Shown here: piece after piece, positions 44,342 through 52,008 of the stretch
Layout of the letters: the number at the start of each line of letters is the position of its first letter
Numbering within the stretch: the first letter of the stretch is position 1
Assembly: GCF_000737065.1 (NCBI RefSeq)
Contig: NZ_AQRC01000001.1
Location: 124,001 to 188,000, forward strand
Length of the DNA stretch: 64,000 nucleotides
DNA from: Thioclava atlantica
Lineage (GTDB): Bacteria; Pseudomonadota; Alphaproteobacteria; Rhodobacterales; Rhodobacteraceae
Direction: 5' to 3'
The notes under the pieces: model-generated
Database searches by the model: none
What the model saw: only the letters and a program-made list of their open reading frames with translations
What the model was told of the DNA's origin: nothing
Position numbers and translations under genes: made by a program

Positions 44342-44832
44342 TGCGCGGCGCCGCGGTTCTTCTCCTCGGAGCTCTGACGCTTTCGGGATGCATGCCCGCG
44401 GCGCTCACGCCTTTGCGCAGCCCGGAGGCCCGGATCTCCTCGGCCGCGCTTTTCGAACCTGAGCGGTTCGCGGGCGATTGGCACGTCGTGCAGAGCGGCG
44501 TGGCCGGATGTTCGGGCGCGCAGCACTGGACATGGGACGGGCAGGGTGCCTACCAGGTGAGCGGCACGGATTGCGCGGGCGCGCAGAAACCGCTCGATGA
44601 CCGGGTTGTCCTGACCGGGCCGGGGGGGCGCCTCGCCGCACGCCGCGCCTATGAGGGCGAGCCGATCTTCGTGCTCTGGGTCGATCAGGATTACCGGATC
44701 GCGGCGCTCGGCACGCCCTCCGGGCGCTGGGGGGTGATCCTGTCGCGCCAATCGCCCGCGCGGCCCGATCTTCTCTCCGCCGCCCGCGAGGTGATGGATT
44801 TCAACGGCTACGATCTGGCGAGGCTCCAGTGA
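44341..44832 (+). CDS. Lipocalin-like lipoprotein
   Basis: The 163-residue product starts with a lipoprotein signal whose lipobox is LTLSGC (Cys17), then a small beta-rich domain: ERFAGDWHVVQSGV resembles the lipocalin GxW motif, followed by HWTWDGQGAYQV and FVLWVDQDYRIAALGTPSGRWGVILSR. It should sit in the outer or inner membrane facing the periplasm and bind a small hydrophobic ligand. The gene is coupled to both neighbours, with TGATG ahead and GTGA behind. Confidence 0.8.
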   Translation: MRGAAVLLLGALTLSGCMPAALTPLRSPEARISSAALFEPERFAGDWHVVQSGVAGCSGAQHWTWDGQGAYQVSGTDCAGAQKPLDDRVVLTGPGGRLAARRAYEGEPIFVLWVDQDYRIAALGTPSGRWGVILSRQSPARPDLLSAAREVMDFNGYDLARLQ

Positions 44833-45731
44833 GCGAGGCGCCGGCCCATCTCTGGGTCTGGGTAACGCTTTTCGCCGCCGCGGTTCAGACGCTGCGCTTC
44901 ATGCTGCAAAAGCTGCTGGCCGGTGCGCAACTTTCGGTGGGCGGTGCGACCTTTTCGCGCTTCCTGTTCGGGTTTCCGCTGGCCGCGGCCGCCGCTCTCG
45001 CCTTCATCGCGGGATCAGGCTCGCCCTGGCCGCATCTGAGCGGTGCCTTCTGGGGCTATGTGATCGCAGGCGGTGCGACGCAGGTCGCGGCGACCTTTCT
45101 CACAGTCGCGCTCTTCGGCTTGCGCAACTTCGCGGTCGGCGTGGCTTTCACCAAGACCGAGACCGTGCAGGTCGCCCTGTTCTCTGCCGTTATCCTAGGT
45201 GAGTGGGTCGGGCCGCTCGGATGGGTCGGGATCGTGATCGGGCTTGCCGGTGTGCTGTTTCTCACCAAGCCGCCAGAGGGCGGGTTCGCCCTGCGCGCCG
45301 CGCTCTACGGGATCGGCGCGGGGGCGCTCTTCGGGCTGTCCTCGATCTTCTATCGGGGCGCGACGCTGGAGCTGGAGCCGCTCGGCTTCTTCGCCCGCGC
45401 GATCGTGGCGCTGGCCTGCGCAACCTTCGTGCAAAGTCTCGGAATGGGGCTCTATCTGCGACTGCGCGAACCGGGCCAGTTGTGCCGTGTCTTCGCGGCT
45501 TGGCGGCGGACGGTTCTGGTCGGGATCACCGGGGTACTGGGTTCGGCGGGCTGGTTCACGGCCTTCTCGCTGCAGAACGCGGCTTTCGTGCGGGCTTTCG
45601 GGCAGGTGGAGATCGTGTTCACGCTGCTCGCCTCGGCGCTGGTCTTTCACGAAAAGCTGCATCGGCGCGAGGGGATCGGGATCGCGCTGGTGATGCTCTC
45701 GCTGATCGTGATCGTGCTGGCGGGGCGCTAG
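44829..45731 (+). CDS. DMT-superfamily (EamA) transporter
   Basis: A 300-residue inner-membrane protein with about ten helices in two EamA repeats, the second starting near AALYGIGAGALFGLSSIFYRGA. Such proteins export amino acids or metabolites; the substrate is unknown. It begins at GTG 44829, overlapping the lipoprotein stop in GTGA, and ends at CTAG 45728-45731 shared with the convergent Nudix gene. Confidence 0.85.
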   Translation: MSEAPAHLWVWVTLFAAAVQTLRFMLQKLLAGAQLSVGGATFSRFLFGFPLAAAAALAFIAGSGSPWPHLSGAFWGYVIAGGATQVAATFLTVALFGLRNFAVGVAFTKTETVQVALFSAVILGEWVGPLGWVGIVIGLAGVLFLTKPPEGGFALRAALYGIGAGALFGLSSIFYRGATLELEPLGFFARAIVALACATFVQSLGMGLYLRLREPGQLCRVFAAWRRTVLVGITGVLGSAGWFTAFSLQNAAFVRAFGQVEIVFTLLASALVFHEKLHRREGIGIALVMLSLIVIVLAGR

Positions 45732-46438
45732 AGCCCGATCCGGCGAAATTCCGAGCGCGGGCCGCGATTGTCGAAGAACGGCACCGAATGCGGCGATCCG
45801 AGCGGGTGATCGGTGGTGATCAGCGCCGCGATCTCGGCCAGCACGACCTCGGTGATGAAGGGCAGATTGAGCGCACGGGCTTCCGGCAGGGGCACCCAGT
45901 GCAGATGCGAGAGCTCGTCGCAGGCGCGCGAGAAATCATCGAGATCGCCGTGGATCGCGCCCGCGTCGATCAGGAAGAACCGGGCATCGAAGCGCCGGGG
46001 GCGGCCGGGGGGCGTGATCGCGCGGAAGACGAAGCGCAGATCGGCGGCCGACGGGGCGAAACCCAGATCCGCGAAAGCCTGCCAGTCGGGCGGCACCTCT
46101 CCGGGCCAACGGCCCGGTTGCCCCAGAACGAGGCCGGTTTCTTCCCACAATTCCCGCAGGGCCGCGGCCGCGAGCGCCGCGCCGATGCCGCTTGGCGCGT
46201 CATCCTCGAGCCGCGCCACGTCGAGCGCGGGCAGCGGGGCGGCGAGCGGGACGTTCCAGTCATCCGGATCGAGCGCGCCTCCGGGAAAGACGTATTTCGA
46301 GGGCATGAAGGCGGCCCCTTCTCCGCGCTGTCCCATCAAGACGCGCGGAGGGTCGCCGCCCTCGCGGCGCAACACGATCACGGTCGCCGCATCGCGCAGC
46401 GCGCTCTTGTCGGGAGCTCCAGTCGTCGTCTCAGTCAT
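45728..46438 (-). CDS. Nudix hydrolase
   Basis: A 236-residue NUDIX protein. The Nudix box is split by an insertion: GGALDPDDW is followed 30 residues later by AAALRELWEETGLVLG, which supplies the REUXEEXGU part. Proteins of this arrangement resemble CoA-diphosphatase or NUDT19-like enzymes. ATG 46438 overlaps the end of the DUF983 gene by 8 bases, so the pair is cotranscribed. Confidence 0.85.
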   Translation of the reverse strand: MTETTTGAPDKSALRDAATVIVLRREGGDPPRVLMGQRGEGAAFMPSKYVFPGGALDPDDWNVPLAAPLPALDVARLEDDAPSGIGAALAAAALRELWEETGLVLGQPGRWPGEVPPDWQAFADLGFAPSAADLRFVFRAITPPGRPRRFDARFFLIDAGAIHGDLDDFSRACDELSHLHWVPLPEARALNLPFITEVVLAEIAALITTDHPLGSPHSVPFFDNRGPRSEFRRIGL

Positions 46439-46832
46439 GAACAGGGTCCCCGCCGCCGAAACCATGCATCCGCCGCGACCACTGGATCGCGACGAGCATT
46501 CCTTTCATCAGCGGCAACAGGGCCGCCGAAAGCACGATCGACCCGGTGCCGAACAATGCGATCATCTGCCAGGGCTCGGGCCGGAAGGCGATGAAGAAGG
46601 CCGCCATGAGCGGGATCATCAGGTGCCCGACGATCAGGATGGTGAGATAGGCCGGTCCGTCATCGGCGCGCTGATGCGAGAGATCCTCGCCGCAGGCCGG
46701 GCAGGCGTCACGTACCTTGAGATAGCCGCGCAGCACGCGGCCCTCGCCGCAGGCCGGGCAGCGGCATCTCAACCCGCGCAGGATCGACCGGCCGAGCGGG
46801 CGATCATCATGGGGCGGATCATCATGCTGCAT
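46431..46832 (-). CDS. DUF983 family membrane protein
   Basis: A 133-residue protein with two CxxC pairs near the N-terminus (CRCPACGEG, ACPACGEDL), a zinc-ribbon pattern, followed by two membrane helices (AYLTILIVGHLMIPLMAAFFIAF, MIALFGTGSIVLSAALLPLM). This is the DUF983 layout; its function is unknown. It overlaps the Nudix gene downstream. Confidence 0.9.
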   Translation of the reverse strand: MQHDDPPHDDRPLGRSILRGLRCRCPACGEGRVLRGYLKVRDACPACGEDLSHQRADDGPAYLTILIVGHLMIPLMAAFFIAFRPEPWQMIALFGTGSIVLSAALLPLMKGMLVAIQWSRRMHGFGGGDPVHD

Positions 46833-47012
46833 CGTCTCTCCCTTCCCGCAGTCTTCTCATGCGGTCGGGGGCAGTATGGCGAGCGCGCCGGGGCTTGGAA
46901 AGAGCGTGCCGCGAGAAGATCGGGGACCCCGCGACGGAAAAGAGAATGATGCCCGTAAAAACGATATCAACGGCGCAGAAGGCGCGCCGGGAGAGACAAG
47001 GAGTAGTCAGAA

Positions 47013-47822
47013 ATGAAATTCTTGAACAGGCAGACCGTCGTTGCAGCGCTTCTCGCGGGGACCGGCCTCGCGCTCACGCTTCCCGCCGTCGCCCAAACCG
47101 CGATGCCGGGCGCCGGGCAGGGCGGTCAGGGACAGGGGCAACAGGCAGCCCCCGGCCAAACGGGAGCGCGTGACGGCACCGGCCCGATGGCGCAACGCGA
47201 TGGCACCGGACCGGTGGCCCAGAGCAATGATGCGGCGCCGATGGGAGCGGGCCCGATGGCGGGCGGCAATCGACTGCGCGGCGGGTTCGGCTTCGACATC
47301 GCGCAGTTCGACAGCAATGGCGATGGCAAGGTCACGCTCGAGGAGATCCAGGCCAAGCGTGCCGCCGATGCGAAAGCACTCGACGCGAATGGCGACGGGT
47401 CGATCTCGCAAGACGAGTTGGTGAATTTCGAGCTCGCCAAGGTGAAGGCCCGGATCGAGGCGCGGGTGAAGGCGCGTTTCGAGGCGCAGGACAGCAATGG
47501 CGATGGTCAGCTCTCGGCTGCCGAATTGTTGGCGCACCCGCTGCCGACGCGGATGTTCTCGCGGATCGATCGCAACGGCGACGGCGCGGTGGACGCTCAG
47601 GAAATGCAGAGTGCCCGCCAGTTCATGCGCGAACGGATGGGCGAAGGCAGGCATCACGACCGCGCAGGCAAGGGCGATCGCGACGGGCGCCACCGGATGG
47701 ATCGCTTCGGCGCCCGCGATGGGTATGGACGTATGATGCCCGGCGGTCAGGGGCCGATGGATGGTTCCGGGATGGGGCCGGCAACCGGTCCGCGCGGCCA
47801 ATGGGGCAACGGCGCGAATTGA
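47013..47822 (+). CDS. Secreted protein with four EF-hands
   Basis: The 269-residue product has a signal peptide (1-28, ending VAQ) and a glycine/glutamine-rich low-complexity run, then four canonical calcium loops: DSNGDGKVTLEE (100-111), DANGDGSISQDE (124-135), DSNGDGQLSAAE (160-171) and DRNGDGAVDAQE (186-197). The C-terminal tail is rich in His, Arg, Gly, Met and Asp (HHDRAGKGDRDGRHRMDRFG). The protein is probably a periplasmic calcium- or metal-responsive factor. A strong AAGGAG lies upstream. It stands 98 bases before the sigma-factor gene on the same strand. Confidence 0.88.
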   Translation: MKFLNRQTVVAALLAGTGLALTLPAVAQTAMPGAGQGGQGQGQQAAPGQTGARDGTGPMAQRDGTGPVAQSNDAAPMGAGPMAGGNRLRGGFGFDIAQFDSNGDGKVTLEEIQAKRAADAKALDANGDGSISQDELVNFELAKVKARIEARVKARFEAQDSNGDGQLSAAELLAHPLPTRMFSRIDRNGDGAVDAQEMQSARQFMRERMGEGRHHDRAGKGDRDGRHRMDRFGARDGYGRMMPGGQGPMDGSGMGPATGPRGQWGNGAN

Positions 47823-47836
47823 GGCCACTCCGATGT

Positions 47837-47869
47837 GCTGTCCGGGGCGGGCATGCTGCCCCGGACAGC
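47837..47869 (+). promoter_or_regulatory. Strong stem-loop between the EF-hand gene and the sigma-factor gene
   Basis: GCTGTCCGGGGC (47837-47848) pairs perfectly with GCCCCGGACAGC (47858-47869) around a 9-base loop. It has no T-run. It lies 15 bases beyond the EF-hand stop and 51 before the sigma start, and could end or attenuate the upstream transcript so that the sigma operon is made at a lower level. Confidence 0.6.
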
Positions 47870-47920
47870 CGCTCAATTGCGCGCCCGGAGAAAGCGCGCT
47901 AGGCCTTTGGCAGTGAGAAG

Positions 47921-48499
47921 ATGGCGCTGGATGCGATGAAGGATGCTTCCGACGAAGCCCTGCTGGAACTCTATGCGCGGGGCGATCCGACGGCTGCGCG
48001 CAGTCTGACGCTTCGTCTGGGGCCTGTGGCCTACCGGCTGGCCCATCGCTATCTCCAAGACAGGGCGGAGGCCGAGGATGTCGCGCAGGAAGCGCTCCTG
48101 CGCCTGTGGAAGATCGCGCCGGACTGGCGTCGCGGCGAGGCGCAGGTCACGACCTGGCTCTATCGTGTCGTGGCCAACCTCGCGACGGACCGGTTGCGCA
48201 AACGGCGCGGGATCGGGCTCGACGCGGCGCCCGAGATCGCGGATGAAAGCGACTCGGCGCTTGACGAGATGATGCGGCGCGACCGGATGGCGGCGCTCGA
48301 GGCGGCGCTGGCGCAGCTGCCCGAGCGACAGAGGATCGCGGTCACGTTGCGCCATATCGACGGCCTGTCCAATCCCGAGATCGCGGCCGCGATGGAAACC
48401 GGGGTCGAAGCCGTGGAAAGTCTGACGGCACGCGGGAAGCGTGCCTTGGGAAAGCTGCTTGCCGGACGGCGGGAAGAGTTGGGGTTTGGCGATGAGTGA
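47921..48499 (+). CDS. ECF-type RNA polymerase sigma factor
   Basis: A 192-residue group 4 sigma factor with region 2 (DEALLELYARGDPTAARSLT..., AEDVAQEALLRLWKIAP, WLYRVVANLATDRLRKRR) and region 4 (LEAALAQLPERQRIAVTLRHIDGLSNPEIAAAMETGVEAVESLTARGKRAL). It directs transcription of a small stress or metal regulon. The stop overlaps the next gene by 8 bases. The order sigma, short single-pass protein, periplasmic metal-sensor family protein resembles CnrH, CnrY and CnrX of Cupriavidus, though gene order and sequence identity are not close. Confidence 0.9.
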   Translation: MALDAMKDASDEALLELYARGDPTAARSLTLRLGPVAYRLAHRYLQDRAEAEDVAQEALLRLWKIAPDWRRGEAQVTTWLYRVVANLATDRLRKRRGIGLDAAPEIADESDSALDEMMRRDRMAALEAALAQLPERQRIAVTLRHIDGLSNPEIAAAMETGVEAVESLTARGKRALGKLLAGRREELGFGDE

Positions 48500-48911
48500 C
48501 AAGACCTTCGATCGCAATTCGGATCATCAGGCGGAAGAGGCGCTTCTTCAGGCGCTCTTTTCCGAAGCGCGTGCGCGCGCCCCGGAACCGGGCCCCGATT
48601 TTCTCGCGCGGGTCGTGGCCGATGCGCAGGGTGTGCAGGCGGGTTTCAACGACCGTTCCGGTGCGGGGAGCCCCGGAGAGGCGCGAGGCCCGAGCGGGTT
48701 TCTCGACGGTCTGCGTGGTCTGGTCGGAGGTTGGGCGACATTCGGCGGGCTGGTCACCGCCGCGCTCGCAGGGCTCTGGATCGGTTTCATGGGTGCCGAG
48801 CAGATGGGCGGTATGAGTGCGGTATTCGGCACGACGAGCGACAGTCTGGGCACGGTCAATCTCATGCCCGGCGGGGAAAGCCTCGCCTTTGTCGATGATG
48901 GAGGGTTCTGA
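48492..48911 (+). CDS. Probable single-pass anti-sigma factor
   Basis: The 139-residue product has a hydrophilic N-terminal half (ALLQALFSEARARAPEPGPDFLARVVADA), one membrane helix (about residues 80-105, ATFGGLVTAALAGLWIGFMG) and a short periplasmic tail. It is coded between the sigma gene, which it overlaps by 8 bases, and the periplasmic sensor gene. This position and shape fit an anti-sigma factor, but I see no standard zinc (HxxxCxxC) anti-sigma motif. ATG 48492 sits behind a GGGTTTGG region with weak ribosome binding strength, consistent with coupling. Confidence 0.65.
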   Translation: MSDKTFDRNSDHQAEEALLQALFSEARARAPEPGPDFLARVVADAQGVQAGFNDRSGAGSPGEARGPSGFLDGLRGLVGGWATFGGLVTAALAGLWIGFMGAEQMGGMSAVFGTTSDSLGTVNLMPGGESLAFVDDGGF

Positions 48912-49414
48912 TGGCGGAAACGGGGAAAACGACCTGTCGCGGGTTGCGTTGGGCGCTCATCGGGTCGGTCGCGCTGAACCTGCTGGTCGCGGGGGCGATC
49001 GTGGGTGGCATCCTGGCCCATGACCGGCGTCCGCCTCCGCCGATGGTGCGCGATGTGAGCCTCGGGGTGCTTGGCGGGGCCTTCAGCAAGGACGACCGCG
49101 CCGCGCTTCGGGCCTCTGCGCAATCCCACGGCCCGCAATTCCGCGAGATGCGCCGCCAGGCGCGCAGCGATATGGAGACGCTGATCGCGGCGCTGCGCGA
49201 GGAGCCGTGGAACCGCGCGGAGGTGGAGCATGTGCTGGCCCGGCACAAGGAGCGGACCGTGACGCGGCTCGAGATCGGCGAGGCGCTGATCTTGCAGCGT
49301 TTCGATGCGATGGGCCCGCAGGAACGCCGCGCCTTCGCCGATCGGCTCGCCCACGCGCCGCGTTTCGACAGGCCAGACGGGCCTCCGCCCCCGCCGCAAG
49401 GGGATGCGCAGTAG
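48911..49414 (+). CDS. Periplasmic metal-sensor family protein (CpxP/CnrX-like)
   Basis: A 167-residue protein with one N-terminal membrane helix (about 14-36) and a helical periplasmic domain rich in Arg and Glu: FREMRRQARSDMETLIAALREEPWNRAEVEHVLARHKERT, which matches the Metal_resist/heavy-metal sensor family that includes CnrX. Candidate metal ligands are His37, His73, His107 and His112. It shares its first base with the upstream stop (TGATG). It is the likely signal receptor that controls the putative anti-sigma factor. Confidence 0.8.
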   Translation: MAETGKTTCRGLRWALIGSVALNLLVAGAIVGGILAHDRRPPPPMVRDVSLGVLGGAFSKDDRAALRASAQSHGPQFREMRRQARSDMETLIAALREEPWNRAEVEHVLARHKERTVTRLEIGEALILQRFDAMGPQERRAFADRLAHAPRFDRPDGPPPPPQGDAQ

Positions 49415-49462
49415 GCGTGAGAGCAATGAGCGCAGGCCGGTCCCTTGCCGGCCGAGGCAAAG

Positions 49463-50854
49463 TCAGGCTGCGGCGATCTTCCGCGAGAGTGCCACCTGGT
49501 TGCGGCCGGTCGCCTTCGCGTTGAGAAGCGCGGCATCGGCTTCTTCGACGAGATGTTGCGGATCGTCATCGCGCAACCCGCCGAAGGCGAGCCCGATCGA
49601 GACGGTGATCCGGATCGCGCCCCCGTCCGGGAGGCGGATCGGTTGCGCGGCGATGGCGTCACGCAGGTGCCTGGCGAGGTGCTGTCCGCGATCCGGCGAG
49701 ATTTCGGGCATTGCTACGAGAAATTCCTCTCCGCCGATCCGCGCGATCAGTTCGACCCCGCGCAGATGGGTCTTGAGTGCCTTGCCGAACGCGGTGAGGA
49801 CATGGTCGCCAGCGCTATGCCCAAAGGTGTCGTTGATCCGCTTGAAGCGGTCGAGATCGAGAAGCATCACCATGAAGGGCCGCCCGGTCCGGCGCGCGCG
49901 CTCGGACAGGCGTGCCAATTGGGTCGTGGCGAAGCGGCGGTTGTGAAGGCCGGTCAGCGGATCGACCGTCGCGAGGCGCAGACCCTCGTTGACCGAAATA
50001 CGCAACCTGTCGTGGAGCCGCTTGCGCGCGAGCTGGGCCCGCAGGCGTTGCGCGGCCTCTTCGGCGGCGAGCGGAGCCGAGAGATCCGCAGGCAGGAGAT
50101 CATCGGCCCCCAGGTCGAGTGCGGTCGCCTGCGTCTCGTGCGCGAAGCGAGGGACCGCGATCGCGATCACCGCGTCTCGGGTGGCGGCGTGCGATCGGAG
50201 TTCGGACATCAGCCGCAACCCGTCATGGGGGCGTGCCGGATCCGCCTCTATCACGAAGGCCTCGGGGGCCGCATCGTCGGCTCTCCGGATCGGAGCGTCT
50301 TCACTCAGCACCTCGATCCGGTCGCCGGGAAGAGTGCGCGCCAGCGCCATCTTCCAGCGCAATGCGGTTTCCCGGGTGCGGGCGATGAGGCCGATCCGGA
50401 CGGGCGCGACATAATCGTCGGCCGTTTCGGCAAATCCCAATTCGCGGAAGGTCAAGGCGCGCAGGGCGAAATCCTCGGCGCTGGCATGGGCCCGCAGCAG
50501 GCTGCGCAGCCGTGCCATCAGGACAAGTTCGTCGATCGGCTTGGAGAGCACCTCGTCCGCCCCGGCCTCGAGCAGTTCGAGGCGCAGAACCGGATCGTCG
50601 CGCCTTGTGAGCGCGATGAGCGGGATATGCCGCGTCTCCGCATCCGCGCGCAGGCATGCGATCATTTCGGTGCCCGTCATATCGGGAAGATCGACATCGG
50701 CGAGGATCAGTCCGGGGCGTTCGCTCGCGGCGATCGCGATTGCCTCCGCGCCGTTTGCGGCCTGAAGCGTCGCGTAATGCGCGCCGGTCAGTTTCGCTTT
50801 TAGGACGATGCGGTTGGTCGCGACATCATCCACTATCAGGATCGATCCCGCCAT
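49463..50854 (-). CDS. pleD: PleD-like response regulator diguanylate cyclase
   Basis: A 463-residue cytoplasmic protein with an N-terminal receiver domain (phospho-acceptor Asp53 in LILADVDLPDM, Lys105 in VLSKPI), a degenerate second receiver (about 150-285) and a C-terminal GGDEF domain with the active GGEEF in RIGGEEFLVAMPE. This is the PleD layout; phosphorylation should activate cyclic di-GMP synthesis. The inhibitory I-site is RGVE, so its last residue is Glu rather than Asp. ATG 50854 begins MAGSILIVDDVATNR. It diverges from DUF3572, a conserved neighbour. Confidence 0.93.
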   Translation of the reverse strand: MAGSILIVDDVATNRIVLKAKLTGAHYATLQAANGAEAIAIAASERPGLILADVDLPDMTGTEMIACLRADAETRHIPLIALTRRDDPVLRLELLEAGADEVLSKPIDELVLMARLRSLLRAHASAEDFALRALTFRELGFAETADDYVAPVRIGLIARTRETALRWKMALARTLPGDRIEVLSEDAPIRRADDAAPEAFVIEADPARPHDGLRLMSELRSHAATRDAVIAIAVPRFAHETQATALDLGADDLLPADLSAPLAAEEAAQRLRAQLARKRLHDRLRISVNEGLRLATVDPLTGLHNRRFATTQLARLSERARRTGRPFMVMLLDLDRFKRINDTFGHSAGDHVLTAFGKALKTHLRGVELIARIGGEEFLVAMPEISPDRGQHLARHLRDAIAAQPIRLPDGGAIRITVSIGLAFGGLRDDDPQHLVEEADAALLNAKATGRNQVALSRKIAAA

Positions 50855-50959
50855 CTCTCGTCCGCTCCCCGATTGCACTCCGCTCTGTCTCGACCGGTGA
50901 CTTGAAGATACGGGACGATCAGTTAACAAAGCGTTTCCGGTAATCAGGAGGTGGCCCAG

Positions 50960-51238
50960 ATGCGGCACGAAGATGCTCATGTTCTCGCGATCCGCACCTT
51001 GGGCTGGATGGCCTCGCAAGAGGGTCTTCTCGACGGGTTCCTCTCGGTCTCGGGTGCGAGTGCGGAAGATCTTCGCACACAGGCGGATGATCCGGATTTT
51101 CTGACGGGCGTGCTCGATTACCTCTTGATGGAGGATCGCTGGGTGCTCGAATGCGCCGCGGAGCTCGGTGTGCAGCCGGAGACGATTATGGGCGCACGCA
51201 CCGTTCTCGGGCGGGGCGATCTGCGGCACTGGACGTAG
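50960..51238 (+). CDS. DUF3572 family protein
   Basis: A small protein of 92 residues in the DUF3572 family: it opens EDAHVLAIRTLGWMASQEGLLDGFLSVSGASAEDLRTQ and has VLDYLLMEDRWVLECAAELGV. The family has no known function but is often next to PleD-type genes in alphaproteobacteria. I choose ATG 50960, with AGGAGG 7 nt upstream, rather than GTG 50951. The HAD phosphatase gene follows after 47 bases. Confidence 0.88.
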   Translation: MRHEDAHVLAIRTLGWMASQEGLLDGFLSVSGASAEDLRTQADDPDFLTGVLDYLLMEDRWVLECAAELGVQPETIMGARTVLGRGDLRHWT

Positions 51239-51285
51239 GCTCCCGCTCGGGGCAGTCTAGCCCCGAGAAGGGCAGCGGAGGCATG

Positions 51286-51990
51286 ATGGCAGGAACCAGG
51301 ATTCGGGCAGTATTGTTCGACAAGGACGGTACGCTTTTCGATTTCGACGCGACCTGGGGAGCCTGGGCGAAGGCGCGCATCGAGGCGATGGCGCGCGACG
51401 ACGCACATGCGATGTCTCTCTCTGCCGCGATCGGCTTCGATCTTGAGCAAGTGGAGTTCGAGGCGGATTCGGCGGTGATCGCGGGCACGGTCGAGGAGGC
51501 CGCGGAATTGTTGCTTCCGCACCTGCCCGGACGCGAGCTCGACGAGCTTGTCGCCGAACTCGACGCCGCCGCGCGGGAGGTTCCGCTGGTCGCACCGGTT
51601 CCGCTCGCCCCATTGCTGACGGAGCTGCGCGGGGTCGGGATGCGGCTCGGGATCTGCACCAATGATGCGGAGGCCACGGCCCGCGCCCATGCCGCCCGCG
51701 CGGGCGTGACCGAGTTGTTCGACGTGATCATCGGTTATGACAGTGGCCATGGTGCGAAACCGACCCCGCGCCCGCTCCTGGCCTTCGCGGATGCGCTCGA
51801 GATCGCCCCCGAGGAAATCGTCATGGTGGGCGACAGCCTGCATGACATGAAAGCCGCGCGGGCCGCGGGAATGATCGCGATCGCGGTTTTGAGCGGGCCC
51901 GCCAGACGTGCGGAACTCGAACCGGCGGCGGATGCGGTGCTCGACAATATCGGCGGACTGCCGGATTGGCTTGCGCGGCGCGGTGGCTGA
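51286..51990 (+). CDS. HAD-superfamily phosphatase (Gph-like)
   Basis: A 234-residue haloacid-dehalogenase-type hydrolase, similar to phosphoglycolate phosphatase. Motif I is VLFDKDGTLFDFDATW with both catalytic aspartates, motif II is ICTNDAE, the lysine is in GAKPTPRPL, and motif III is IVMVGDSLHDMKAA. A helical cap lies between residues about 15 and 100. ATG 51286 has GGAGG 4 nt upstream; ATG 51283 is the alternative. Exact substrate unknown. Confidence 0.88.
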   Translation: MAGTRIRAVLFDKDGTLFDFDATWGAWAKARIEAMARDDAHAMSLSAAIGFDLEQVEFEADSAVIAGTVEEAAELLLPHLPGRELDELVAELDAAAREVPLVAPVPLAPLLTELRGVGMRLGICTNDAEATARAHAARAGVTELFDVIIGYDSGHGAKPTPRPLLAFADALEIAPEEIVMVGDSLHDMKAARAAGMIAIAVLSGPARRAELEPAADAVLDNIGGLPDWLARRGG

Positions 51991-52008
51991 GACCAGTGTG
52001 AGAGGGCG

